33,237 nucleotides of DNA from Lachnospiraceae bacterium (GCA_028692055.1 JAQUYA010000026.1:1-33237), one strand, 5' to 3'. Counted from the first letter of the stretch, positions 17,559 to 25,338 are shown. Notes: generated by a model from the letters alone, not told the origin. Program-made: numbers and translations.

Positions 17559-18176
17559 ATGTCGAAACTTAATTTGAATGAGATGTCACAAACTTATTAT
17601 GATGTTTTAAAGGAAATCGGAAATATTGGAGCCGGCAATGCGACGACTGCTTTGGCTCAAATGCTCCAATGTAAGGTAGACATGAAAGTACCGCAGGTAA
17701 AACTTCTTGATTTTAAAGAGGTGGGAGAATTAATGGGCGGTGAAGAACAGATTATGGCTGGAATCTACCTGGTGGTAGAAGGGGACATTAACGGAAGTAT
17801 TATGTTTCTGCTGGAATATCAATCAGCACGTCATTTAGTTTCCAAATTAATGGGCACTTCCTGTGAAGGAGAAGACTTTTCAGAGATGGGAATGTCTGCA
17901 TTAAAGGAAATTGGAAATATTATTACCGGTGCATATTTGAATTCGCTGTCTACTTTAACGAATTTAAAAATTTATCCATCGGTACCAGATTTGAGTATTG
18001 ATATGGCAGGTGCAATATTAAGTGTACCGGCTATTGAGTTTGGAGCATTGGGAGATAAAATTTTACTGATTCAAACGCAATTTACGGATGAAATGGACTT
18101 AGATGGTTATTTTATTATGATTCCGGATATGGAATCCTACGAGTTAATATTAACCTCTTTGGGAATCACTCTATAG
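17559..18176 (+). CDS. cheC: Chemotaxis CheY-P phosphatase CheC
   Basis: 205-residue CheC phosphatase that removes phosphate from CheY-P and binds CheD. Both active-site helices are intact: D15/E19/N22/G26 in DVLKEIGNIGAG and S113/E117/N120/G124 in SALKEIGNIITG. There is no SpoA domain, which separates it from FliY. The ATG follows GAGAGGAAG at 17545-17553; codons of the frame upstream of it lie inside cheW. Together with cheD next door this is the Bacillus-type adaptation pair. Confidence 0.94.
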   Translation: MSKLNLNEMSQTYYDVLKEIGNIGAGNATTALAQMLQCKVDMKVPQVKLLDFKEVGELMGGEEQIMAGIYLVVEGDINGSIMFLLEYQSARHLVSKLMGTSCEGEDFSEMGMSALKEIGNIITGAYLNSLSTLTNLKIYPSVPDLSIDMAGAILSVPAIEFGALGDKILLIQTQFTDEMDLDGYFIMIPDMESYELILTSLGITL

Positions 18177-18197
18177 GGAGAAGTTTGGAAGGTAAAT

Positions 18198-18683
18198 ATG
18201 GGCGAAATAATAAAAGTAGGGATGGCAGATCTAAAAATATGCAAAAGTCCGGATGCATTAACTACTTTAGGACTCGGTTCTTGTGTGGGAATTGCAGTGC
18301 GTGACCCAGTCACAAAAGTAGGAGGGCTGGCACATATAATGCTTCCAGACAGCACGCGGATAAGAAATAACTCAAATGTTCCGAAATTTGCGGATACGGG
18401 AATTGTAGAACTGGTGAATCAATTGGTTGCAAATGGTGCTTCTAGAGCTCGTCTGGTTGCAAAGATTGCAGGTGGTGCACAAATGTTCGCATTTCAAAAC
18501 AAAACGGATTTGGTACGTGTGGGTGAAAATAATGTATTCGCTTCAAAGGAAAAATTGAAAGAATTAAAAATACCTATCTTGGCAGAAGACACAGGATTAA
18601 ATTACGGAAGAACTGTAATTTTTTATCCGGAAACAGGAGATTTTGTCATTAAAGCAGTTGGGAAAGCAGAAACGGTGATTTAA
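18198..18683 (+). CDS. cheD: Chemoreceptor glutamine deamidase CheD
   Basis: 161-residue deamidase that converts receptor glutamines to glutamates and stimulates CheC. The catalytic triad is visible: C29 in LGLGSCVG, H46 in GGLAHIMLP, T67 in FADTG. The full family length is present. It starts 21 bases after cheC, with GGAAGG upstream at 18187-18192, and its stop overlaps the next ATG (TAATG). Confidence 0.94.
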   Translation: MGEIIKVGMADLKICKSPDALTTLGLGSCVGIAVRDPVTKVGGLAHIMLPDSTRIRNNSNVPKFADTGIVELVNQLVANGASRARLVAKIAGGAQMFAFQNKTDLVRVGENNVFASKEKLKELKIPILAEDTGLNYGRTVIFYPETGDFVIKAVGKAETVI

Positions 18684-18967
18684 TGAAACGAAAACTTGTA
18701 CCATCTTTTATCATGTTATTTGCCGGAGCGCTTACTAGTATTGTGATGTTTCTGAATCATTATGAAATAAAAACAATGCTTTGGATATTAGTAGGTGTTC
18801 TGGTTTCTTTTTACATTATTGGAGTCATAATTAAGAAAGTAATGGATTCCTTTGAAAAGGCGGCAGAGGATACGGCGACTGTTTCCGATGAAGGTGAGGT
18901 AATTGAAAAGGAAACCGCGGGAGAATCGGTAGAAGAAAAGGAACAACAGGGGATAAAGGAAGAATAA
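18683..18967 (+). CDS. Small two-helix membrane protein between cheD and fliA
   Basis: 94 residues, not recognised as a named family. Two hydrophobic helices (about 8-24 and 32-51) are separated by a short loop with FLNHYEIKTM, then comes an acidic cytoplasmic tail rich in Glu and Val (FEKAAEDTATVSDEGEVIEK onward). The ATG overlaps the cheD stop, so it is translated with the chemotaxis genes. In Bacillus a membrane protein (SwrB) lies next to sigD, but no sequence likeness is claimed; position alone suggests a motility-linked role. Confidence 0.75.
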   Translation: MKRKLVPSFIMLFAGALTSIVMFLNHYEIKTMLWILVGVLVSFYIIGVIIKKVMDSFEKAAEDTATVSDEGEVIEKETAGESVEEKEQQGIKEE

Positions 18968-19002
18968 ACAAAAGAAACTTATAGACTTGGGAGATGTGTG
19001 TC

Positions 19003-19773
19003 ATGGATGAAGCCGGTAAGAAAAAACTGTGGGATGAGTATGCAAAAACCAAATCATCTGAATGCAGGGATAAAATTATTCTTGAATATGCATCGCTTGT
19101 GAAACTTGTTGCAGGTCGGTTAAGTATGTATTTGGGATATAATGTTGAATATGAAGACCTGGTTAGCTATGGAATATTTGGTTTAATCGATGCAATTGAT
19201 AAGTTTGACGGTACAAAGGCCGTCAAATTTGAAACATATGCAAGTCTACGTATTAGAGGTTCCATATTAGACCAAATCCGTAAGATGGATTGGATTCCGC
19301 GAACAATCAGACAAAAACAAAAGAAGATAGATGTTGCAATAAAGGAAATTGAAGACCAAAAAGGTAGAAATGCCAGTGATGCTGAGATTGCTGAAAAGCT
19401 GGGAATTAATGAGGATGAATTCTTAGACTGGCAGTCGCAGATGAAGGTAACCAATATTGTATCTCTAAATGAATATTTAGAACAGGGCGCAGAGGTTCCG
19501 AATGAAAGAAATCAGAATCAGCATTTCGATGCTCCAGAAGATGTTATTGAACAGTCTGAACTGAAAAAAATATTACAGGAAGCACTTGAACTCCTTACAG
19601 AGAAGGAAAAGAAGGTTATTTTATTGTACTATTATGAGGAACTTACGCTGAAGGAAATTAGTAATGTATTGGAGGTTTCAGAATCCCGAATATCTCAATT
19701 ACATACGAAGGGACTTCAAAAAATGAAGAAAAAGCTGGGTAATTATATGGGAATATTGACAGAGGGACTATAA
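19003..19773 (+). CDS. fliA: Flagellar sigma factor sigma-28 (FliA/SigD/WhiG)
   Basis: RNA polymerase sigma factor for late flagellar, chemotaxis and often autolysin genes. 256 residues from ATG 19003, with regions 2, 3 and 4 in order: YASLVKLVAGRLSMYLG and YEDLVSYGIFGLIDAIDKFD (region 2), RIRGSILDQIRKMDWIPRT (family-specific for sigma-28), and ALELLTEKEKKVILLYYYEELTLKEI plus the SESRISQLHTKGL helix-turn-helix (region 4). The ATG at 18994 is in frame but abuts the ribosome binding site TTGGGAG (18987-18993), so 19003 is chosen. A possible target promoter in this window is described at 25629-25656. Confidence 0.95.
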   Translation: MDEAGKKKLWDEYAKTKSSECRDKIILEYASLVKLVAGRLSMYLGYNVEYEDLVSYGIFGLIDAIDKFDGTKAVKFETYASLRIRGSILDQIRKMDWIPRTIRQKQKKIDVAIKEIEDQKGRNASDAEIAEKLGINEDEFLDWQSQMKVTNIVSLNEYLEQGAEVPNERNQNQHFDAPEDVIEQSELKKILQEALELLTEKEKKVILLYYYEELTLKEISNVLEVSESRISQLHTKGLQKMKKKLGNYMGILTEGL

Positions 19774-19803
19774 ATTAAGATACGTGAGTAGGAGAAAATG
19801 GGG

Positions 19804-21390
19804 ATGAATGGTTATTTTCAATTAGTCGTAAATGAGCGGGGGACGGGACTTTGCATTTATCCGCCAGCAGAAGGCGGGCAATTTTTAGATATTAATGAAG
19901 TATCAAACTATTTGCAACGAAAAAATATTACATTTGATATCACTGCGGTAAATTCTGCAATTCGAAATGCAGTAAAACCAACCGTAATCATGTTATCAAA
20001 TCAACAGGTTTATCCGGAACCGGAAATGTTCGATGTAAAGATTACGCCGGATGCGATGCAGGCAATTGCAAGGTTCTATGCACCTTCAGTCGGGGCACCA
20101 ATGTTAGAAAAAGCTAATATTATTAATGATTTGAAGCAACAGAAAATCACAATCGGAATTGATGAAGCAGCAATTGATGCATTTCTTGCGCATCGGGAAT
20201 ACTGTAAGGATTTTGTAATAGCAAACGGAAAAATGCCCAGACAGGGGACCGATGCAGCGATTGAATATTTTTTTAATACGGATTTAAAAGTCCGTCCTAC
20301 TTTAAAAGAGGATGGTAGTGTCGATTTTTTTAATCTAAACACCATTAACCATTGCAAAGAAGGGGATATTCTGGCTCGGTTAATCAAAGAAGACCCAGGT
20401 GAGAATGGAATTAATGTATTAGGCAATGTTATTCGCCCAAGAGAGGTGAAAAAATCATATCTCGAATTTAGTAACCATATCACGTTGTCACCGGACAGAA
20501 CAGTATTAACCTCACAGGTAAATGGTCATGTATGCCTTGTTGAAGGAAAGGTATTTGTTTCGAATGAATATCAAGTAGAAAATGTAGATAATTCTACAGG
20601 AAATATAGAATATGAGGGAAGCGTTCTGGTAACAGGGAATGTATGCTCAAACTTTAGTGTAATTGCACATGGCGATGTAGAGGTACGTGGTGTAGTAGAA
20701 GGCGCATATATTGAGGCAGATGGCAATATCGTTATTGCAAGAGGCATGAATGGAATGTCACGGGGAAAACTAAAGGCAGGTGGAAATATCATTGCCAAAT
20801 TTATTGAAAACGCAACGGTTGAAGCAGGTGGCTATGTGGAAGCAGAAGCAATTCTGCATAGTAATGTTTCTGCAAGAACGGAAGTAAATGTATTAAGTCA
20901 TAAAGGATTTATTACCGGCGGAAGAGTAGTAGCAACAAATGCAATTAATGTAAAAAACCTGGGTTCTTCAATGGGGGCGGATACCGTGATAGAGATAGGT
21001 GTTGACCCAGCAATAAAAGAAAAACTTACTTCTTTACAAAAAGAAATCATGGAAATACATAAGGTATTGCAGCAGATAGAGCCAATATTGACGACTACGA
21101 GTCAAAAACTTGCAAAAGGCGAAAAACTAGCTCCAGACAGAATAAAATATGTGCAAACACTGATGATTGCAAACAAGCAGAAAAAGGAACGTCTGCAAAT
21201 TTGCAATGCGCAGATTGAGGAATATCAGGGATTGCTCGAAGCGAATAAAAATGCAAGTGTAAAGGTATCAGGTGAGGTATATGGAGGGACTAAAATCATT
21301 ATTTCAGACTGCTCAATGACGGTAAAAGATACAATGAAATATTGTAGATTTGTCAGAGAACAGGGTGAAGTGAAGATGACTGCTTTATAA
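19804..21390 (+). CDS. FapA/DUF342 family polymer-forming protein
   Basis: About 528 residues. It matches the FapA (DUF342) architecture: N-terminal mixed domain (to about 165), a central right-handed beta-helix (about 165-400) with short repeating turns such as GSVLVTGNVCSNFSVIAHGD and GGNIIAKFIENATVEAGG, then an alpha-helical coiled region (about 400-490, KEKLTSLQKEIMEIHKVLQ) and a last short beta part. Such proteins are common after sigD in clostridial motility operons, but their job is not firmly known. The ATG at 19804 is chosen because AGGAG (19790-19794) is nine bases away; the ATG at 19798 is only three. Confidence 0.82.
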   Translation: MNGYFQLVVNERGTGLCIYPPAEGGQFLDINEVSNYLQRKNITFDITAVNSAIRNAVKPTVIMLSNQQVYPEPEMFDVKITPDAMQAIARFYAPSVGAPMLEKANIINDLKQQKITIGIDEAAIDAFLAHREYCKDFVIANGKMPRQGTDAAIEYFFNTDLKVRPTLKEDGSVDFFNLNTINHCKEGDILARLIKEDPGENGINVLGNVIRPREVKKSYLEFSNHITLSPDRTVLTSQVNGHVCLVEGKVFVSNEYQVENVDNSTGNIEYEGSVLVTGNVCSNFSVIAHGDVEVRGVVEGAYIEADGNIVIARGMNGMSRGKLKAGGNIIAKFIENATVEAGGYVEAEAILHSNVSARTEVNVLSHKGFITGGRVVATNAINVKNLGSSMGADTVIEIGVDPAIKEKLTSLQKEIMEIHKVLQQIEPILTTTSQKLAKGEKLAPDRIKYVQTLMIANKQKKERLQICNAQIEEYQGLLEANKNASVKVSGEVYGGTKIIISDCSMTVKDTMKYCRFVREQGEVKMTAL

Positions 21391-21413
21391 GTTTCCGAAA
21401 GGGAGGTTTTGGT

Positions 21414-21725
21414 ATGGCAATCGGTCCAATAGAAACAAATGGTGCAATTGGCAGAATGCAGGATATAAGTATTTTAAGGCAAAATGAAGAAAATAAAACA
21501 CTGATTGATCAGGGAAATTATCAGAATATTTTTCAAAAGGAAATAAAGGATAAGAGTGCACAGGTAAATCAGGCGGATAACGCAAATTATGAAAAAGAGA
21601 ATTATGATGCCAAAGAAAAGGGAAATGGTCAATACTATAGCAATCAAAAACAGAAGAAAAAAAATGAACAAAAGAAAGACAAGGTAGTCATCAAAGGACA
21701 AAGCCATTTTGATATTAAAATCTAA
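21414..21725 (+). CDS. Small hydrophilic protein of the flagellar operon, unknown
   Basis: 103 residues with no membrane segment and no recognised domain. The N-terminal third has some hydrophobic spacing (IGPIETNGAIGRMQDISILRQ); the remainder is rich in Lys, Asn, Gln and Glu and probably disordered (NYEKENYDAKEKGNGQYY, QKKKNEQKKDK). The ribosome binding site GGGAGG at 21401-21406 is good. It is co-transcribed with the FapA-type gene upstream, and its stop is two bases before the hairpin cassette of the next gene. Real gene status rests on the ribosome binding site, operon spacing and lack of alternatives. Confidence 0.7.
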   Translation: MAIGPIETNGAIGRMQDISILRQNEENKTLIDQGNYQNIFQKEIKDKSAQVNQADNANYEKENYDAKEKGNGQYYSNQKQKKKNEQKKDKVVIKGQSHFDIKI

Positions 21726-21727
21726 GC

Positions 21728-21760
21728 GTGTGCGAAAGCATGCAGATAGGAATACAAATG
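21728..21760 (+). promoter_or_regulatory. Hairpin-Shine-Dalgarno cassette (copy B)
   Basis: GTGTGC (21728-21733), GAAA tetraloop (21734-21737) and GCATGC (21738-21743) form a six-pair hairpin with two G-U pairs and a GNRA loop. AGATAGGAATACAA follows, then ATG at 21758. The SD is GATAGGA. The 3' part is nearly identical to copies at 7729-7768 and 28499-28531. Confidence 0.55.
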
Positions 21761-22531
21761 AGTATAGCAGGAATTATTTTATTATTAATTGGAATTTTGA
21801 TTTTTATAGCAAGTTTTGTGATTCCAGAAAAGAAAAATCAAGCAACAGAGGCAGATAAAAAGTTAAGTGAAGAATTGGCAAAAGAATCCATTGAACAGGA
21901 AGTAGAAGGTGCCAAAACGCAGATTCAGGATATGGTAGACGAAACGGTTTCTTATGCGGTGGAGAAAACAGAGCGCTCACTGGAGCGATTAACCAATGAG
22001 AAGATACAGGCAGTTAATGATTACTCAGATACGGTATTGGAAGAAATAAATAAGAACCATAAAGAAGTATTATTTCTATATGATATGTTAAATGATAAGC
22101 AGCAGAATCTGCAGGAAACTGTGAAAACAGTAAATAAAACTGCAAAAGACATGAAGGATACAGTAAAAACAGTAGAGGAAACGGCGAAAACGGTCCGCGA
22201 AAAGGTGGATGTAGAAGAAATAGAAGAAGTACCAAAGAAAACAGAAAGAAAAACAACAGCTAAAGCACCTGAACAGAAGAAAACATCTGCTAAAAAAGCA
22301 GTTTCTACAAAATCCGGGACAGAATTTAAACCATTATCTGCAGAAAAAATTTCAAATGGTAATGTGGTGAATGATATTGATATTATGGTTGGCGAAAATG
22401 GGAAAAATAATAATGAAAGAATATTAGAATTACATAAAATGGGAAAATCCAATATGGCAGTTGCGAAGGAATTAGGCCTTGGCGTAGGGGAAGTGAAACT
22501 TGTCATAGATTTATTCGAAGGCTTGCTATAA
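21758..22531 (+). CDS. Single-pass membrane protein with coiled coil and C-terminal HTH-like end
   Basis: 257 residues. It resembles the DUF6115 group found next to flagellar clusters in Lachnospiraceae, but the assignment is from memory of family style. A membrane helix at residues 2-24 is followed by a long Glu/Lys/Val coiled coil (about 30-150, with the repeats VKTVNKTAKDMKDTVKTVEET), a Lys/Thr/Ala-rich linker (about 155-200) and a C-terminal segment resembling a helix-turn-helix: NERILELHKMGKSNMAVAKE then LGLGVGEVKLVIDL. In-frame GTG (21728) and ATG (21740) lie within the hairpin cassette and are not preferred; the ATG at 21758 starts right at the membrane helix. Confidence 0.75.
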   Translation: MSIAGIILLLIGILIFIASFVIPEKKNQATEADKKLSEELAKESIEQEVEGAKTQIQDMVDETVSYAVEKTERSLERLTNEKIQAVNDYSDTVLEEINKNHKEVLFLYDMLNDKQQNLQETVKTVNKTAKDMKDTVKTVEETAKTVREKVDVEEIEEVPKKTERKTTAKAPEQKKTSAKKAVSTKSGTEFKPLSAEKISNGNVVNDIDIMVGENGKNNNERILELHKMGKSNMAVAKELGLGVGEVKLVIDLFEGLL

Positions 22532-22561
22532 GAGAAAGCGTACGTTATATTCTGATAAAGG

Positions 22562-22577
22562 GTCTACATGCGTAGAC
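22562..22577 (+). promoter_or_regulatory. Small hairpin in the leader of the 22596 gene
   Basis: GTCTAC (22562-22567), ATGC loop, GTAGAC (22572-22577): a perfect six-pair stem 18 bases before the start codon. It is not followed by a T-run, so it is not a terminator. It is similar in size and place to the hairpin cassettes but with a different stem and a different sequence after it. Confidence 0.45.
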
Positions 22578-22595
22578 ATAAAGGTACAAGATGGA

Positions 22596-23174
22596 ATGAA
22601 ATTAACTTATTATTTAAGAGGTTTGGGAATAGGAATAGTGATAACAGCTGTTACATTAAGCTTTGGCACAAAGCATAACATGCCTGAAATGACAGATGAA
22701 CAGATAAAAGCCAGAGCCGCAGAGCTTGGAATGGTAGAGGAAAGTCTATTATCAGACGTTATGGATGAGAATGCAGAAGCAATGTCGGAAGAACAGAGTA
22801 CGGAGTTAACAACTGAAGAAAATACAGAAGCGGAAGATAAGACAGAAGAAGTTGTGCCAGAAGAAAACATAACGCAGGAGGCAACAACCGAAGAAAATAC
22901 AGAAACAGAAGATAGGACAGAGGAAGCTGTATCGGAAGAGCAGAGTACCATGGAAGTCCAAGAGACTGAAACGGTTGAAATCGTTGTAAATGCTGGTGAA
23001 AGCTCGGTTTCTATAAGCAAAAAGCTTGCAACTGCAGGACTTGTGGATTCGGCAGCTGCCTACGACAGTTATCTGTGTAAAAATGGTTATGATAAGAAAA
23101 TATGTACCGGTAGTCATATGATTAAAAAAGGTGCAACAGAAGAAGAAATTGCAAAAGCAATTACTTCAAAATGA
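22596..23174 (+). CDS. Membrane-anchored protein with YceG/MltG-like LysM-type domain
   Basis: 192 residues. An N-terminal hydrophobic helix (about 8-25) is followed by a short helical part (MTDEQIKARAAELGM), a Thr/Glu-rich linker (about 65-125) and a C-terminal domain of about 65 residues. That domain (VNAGESSVSISKKLATAGLV, then GSHMIKKGATEEEIAKAI) has the pattern of the LysM-like subdomain of MltG/YceG. The catalytic transglycosylase part of MltG is absent, so enzyme activity is not expected. The linker has two 75-base direct repeats starting at 22809 and 22884. It lies between the flagellar operon and rpsB and ends 18 bases before a terminator. Confidence 0.7.
   Translation: MKLTYYLRGLGIGIVITAVTLSFGTKHNMPEMTDEQIKARAAELGMVEESLLSDVMDENAEAMSEEQSTELTTEENTEAEDKTEEVVPEENITQEATTEENTETEDRTEEAVSEEQSTMEVQETETVEIVVNAGESSVSISKKLATAGLVDSAAAYDSYLCKNGYDKKICTGSHMIKKGATEEEIAKAITSK
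22809..22958 (+). repeat. 75-bp imperfect direct repeat in the 22596 gene
   Basis: Two units, 22809-22883 and 22884-22958, encode TTEENTEAEDKTEE and TTEENTETEDRTEE at their starts, followed by less similar ends. The repeat is in frame and forms the acidic extracellular linker. Confidence 0.8.
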
Positions 23175-23191
23175 GAAAAATGAAATATTTA

Positions 23192-23220
23192 AAAAATCCC
23201 CTTGTTTAGAGGGGATTTTT
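23192..23220 (+). terminator. Intrinsic terminator after the 22596 gene
   Basis: AAAAATCCCC (23192-23201) pairs with GGGGATTTTT (23211-23220) around a nine-base loop, giving a 10-pair stem that ends in a T-run. It closes the transcription unit that includes the flagellar operon and the 22596 gene. Confidence 0.88.
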
Positions 23221-23230
23221 ATGCTATACT
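23202..23230 (+). promoter_or_regulatory. Candidate promoter for rpsB-tsf, overlapping the terminator
   Basis: TTGTTT (23202-23207, the terminator loop), 17 bases, then TATACT (23225-23230). The -10 is a five of six match, the -35 is weak. A start near 23237 would give a leader of about 170 bases before rpsB. Confidence 0.45.
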
Positions 23231-23236
23231 AACTGA

Positions 23237-23406
23237 GCTACAAAAAAACACGTATACCAATATATCATCGGTGCTTCGCTAACGCAGAAGTGATGGATAT
23301 GAGAAAATCATAAGGTTTTACTCGGACGGTTATACGGAAGAACAGAGATTCCGAAGAGAACTCGCATGAGTCCCAGGAACTCATTAACCAAATGGAGGAA
23401 AGAAAC
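23237..23406 (+). promoter_or_regulatory. Structured rpsB leader
   Basis: Three hairpins can be drawn. First, ATATC-ATC (23262-23269) with GAT-GATAT (23292-23300), topped by CTTCGC-TAAC-GC-A-GAAG. Second, CGGAA (23335-23339) with TTCCG (23349-23353). Third, ATGAGT (23366-23371) with ACTCAT (23379-23384), just before the ribosome binding site GGAGG. Ribosomal protein S2 regulates its own operon in E. coli; a similar role here is an inference, and no known riboswitch class is recognised. Confidence 0.5.
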
Positions 23407-24135
23407 ATGAGCGTTATTTCAATGAAACAATTATTAGAAGCAGGTGTACATTTTGGACATCAGACAAGAAGATGGAACCCTAAGATGGCTCCTTATATCT
23501 TCACAGAAAGAAACGGAATCTACATCATTGACTTACAGAAAACAGTAGGTAAAGTAGATGAAGCTTATAAAGCAATCTGTGATATCGCTGCAGAAGGTGG
23601 TACTGTATTATTTGTTGGTACTAAAAAACAGGCGCAGGATGCAGTTAAAACAGAAGCAGAGCGTTGTGGAATGTATTATGTTAATGAAAGATGGTTAGGC
23701 GGAATGCTCACCAACTTCAAAACAATTAAAAGTAGAATTGCAAGATTAAAAGCAATTGAAACAATGTCACAAGACGGAACATTTGATGTTCTTCCTAAGA
23801 AAGAAGTTATTAACCTGAAAAAAGAATGGGAAAAACTTGAGAAAAACTTAGGCGGAATTAAAGATATGAAGAAAATCCCAGATGCTATCTTTGTAGTAGA
23901 TCCTAAGAAAGAAAGAATCTGTGTACAGGAAGCTCACACACTTGGAATTCCACTTGTTGGTATTGCAGATACAAACTGTGATCCAGAAGAACTTGATTTT
24001 GTAATCCCAGGTAACGATGATGCAATCAGAGCTGTAAAATTAATCGTAGCTAAAATGGCTGACGGAATTATCGAAGTGAATCAAGGCGAAGCAGTAGAAG
24101 TAGAAGCTCCAGTAGAAGAAACTATAGAAGCTTAA
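23407..24135 (+). CDS. rpsB: 30S ribosomal protein S2
   Basis: 242-residue small-subunit ribosomal protein. Family landmarks: [22 protein letters not shown] at the N-terminus, [31 protein letters not shown], and [49 protein letters not shown], followed by a short acidic tail. The start at 23407 has GGAGG at 23395-23399 eight bases before it; an in-frame ATG at 23392 contains that ribosome binding site region and is unlikely. rpsB-tsf is the standard gene pair. Confidence 0.97.
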   Translation: MSVISMKQLLEAGVHFGHQTRRWNPKMAPYIFTERNGIYIIDLQKTVGKVDEAYKAICDIAAEGGTVLFVGTKKQAQDAVKTEAERCGMYYVNERWLGGMLTNFKTIKSRIARLKAIETMSQDGTFDVLPKKEVINLKKEWEKLEKNLGGIKDMKKIPDAIFVVDPKKERICVQEAHTLGIPLVGIADTNCDPEELDFVIPGNDDAIRAVKLIVAKMADGIIEVNQGEAVEVEAPVEETIEA

Positions 24136-24199
24136 TCTTCCGATAAAAGGATACCTTTTGATAAAAAAGGTTACTATGCGGAGCGAAACATGTAATCAC

Positions 24200-24228
24200 A
24201 AAGGGACGATTAATTTAACCGTCCCTTT
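24200..24228 (+). promoter_or_regulatory. Hairpin between rpsB and tsf
   Basis: AAAGGGACG (24200-24208) pairs with CGTCCCTTT (24220-24228) around an 11-base loop. The following CTATAT is not a good T-run, so it may be a weak attenuator or an RNA-end stabilising hairpin that sets the S2 to EF-Ts ratio. A weaker hairpin, ACCTTTT with AAAAGGT, lies just before it at about 24157-24175. Confidence 0.5.
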
Positions 24229-24272
24229 CTATATACACACATAAAATAGAAAATTATTTGGAGGAATCGAAA

Positions 24273-25211
24273 ATGGCTATTACAGCAGGTATGGTAAAAG
24301 AATTAAGAGAAATGACAGGCGCAGGAATGATGGACTGTAAAAAGGCTCTTACAGAAACAAATGGAGATATGGACGAAGCAGTAGAATTTTTAAGAAAAAA
24401 TGGACAAGCAAAAGCCGAGAAAAAAGCAAGCAGAATCGCTGCGGAAGGTCTTGTTAAAGCTATCACAAATGGCGATACAACAGCAGCAATCGTTGAAGTT
24501 AATTCAGAAACAGACTTTGTTGCAAAAAACGAAGATTTTCAAAACTTTGTTGGAGCTGTTGCAAATCAGGCAGTTGCTTCTGATTCAACAGATATCGATG
24601 CATTCCTCACAGAAGCTTGGAATGTAGATACAAGCAAAACAGTAAATGAAGCATTAACTGAGAAAATCGCTGTTATTGGTGAAAAATTATCCATCAGAAG
24701 ATTTGAAAAAGTTGTTGCTGCTAATGGATGTATAGCTACTTATGTACATGGTGGCGGTAGAATCGGTGTTATCGTTGAAGCAGATACAACAGTAGTAAAT
24801 GATGCTGTAAAAGAAGCTTTAACAAATGTTGCAATGCAAATTGCTGCTCTTTCACCAAAATATGTTTCACAGGCAGAAGTAAGTGAAGAATACAAAGAGC
24901 ATGAAAAGGAAATCTTACTTTCACAGGCGAAAGTTGAAAATGCTGCATTACCAGCTGAGAAACAAAAACCAGATGCAATCATTGAAAAAATGATTATCGG
25001 ACGTTTAAACAAAGAATTAAAAGAAGTTTGTTTATTAGATCAGGCATATGTAAAAGACGGCGATTTAACAGTTGCTAAATATGTTGACAGTGTTGCAAAA
25101 GAAGTTGGTGCAGACATCACAATTAAGAAGTTCGTTCGTTATGAAACAGGCGAAGGTCTTGAAAAGAAAAACGAGGACTTCGCAGCAGAGGTTGCTGCAC
25201 AGATGGCATAG
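24273..25211 (+). CDS. tsf: Elongation factor Ts
   Basis: Guanine nucleotide exchange factor for EF-Tu in translation. 312 residues, full length. The N-terminal UBA-like domain shows VKELREMTGAGMMDCKKALTE and the DMDEAVEFLRKNG helix; the core begins with AEGLVKA and EVNSETDFVAKNEDF, the EF-Tu contact region. The ATG at 24273 follows GGAGGAATC (24260-24268). It ends just before a strong terminator and uses the more codon-biased style of highly expressed genes, like rpsB. Confidence 0.97.
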   Translation: MAITAGMVKELREMTGAGMMDCKKALTETNGDMDEAVEFLRKNGQAKAEKKASRIAAEGLVKAITNGDTTAAIVEVNSETDFVAKNEDFQNFVGAVANQAVASDSTDIDAFLTEAWNVDTSKTVNEALTEKIAVIGEKLSIRRFEKVVAANGCIATYVHGGGRIGVIVEADTTVVNDAVKEALTNVAMQIAALSPKYVSQAEVSEEYKEHEKEILLSQAKVENAALPAEKQKPDAIIEKMIIGRLNKELKEVCLLDQAYVKDGDLTVAKYVDSVAKEVGADITIKKFVRYETGEGLEKKNEDFAAEVAAQMA

Positions 25212-25273
25212 TCTTGCTAAAGCAAGCCATTACTAAGCAAATTTTTTACATTTGAATTAAACTTGCATATTGG

Positions 25274-25338
25274 AAGGCTCTGAAAGCCTTGAATACAGTG
25301 GATTACCACAGGAATTCAAGACTTTCGGAGCTTTTTTT
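25274..25338 (+). terminator. Intrinsic terminator after tsf
   Basis: A long stem of AAGGCTCTGAAAGCCTTGAAT (25274-25294, written here only as the 5' arm start AAGGCTCTG) pairs with 25314-25335, with G-U pairs and a mismatch; GTGG-ATTA-CCAC (25298-25309) makes a small hairpin in the loop. A run of seven T follows (25332-25338). Confidence 0.85.

Noticed and set aside
24130..24150. CCGATAA after rpsB as a sigma-28 promoter
   Set aside because: No TAAA element lies 14-16 bases upstream.
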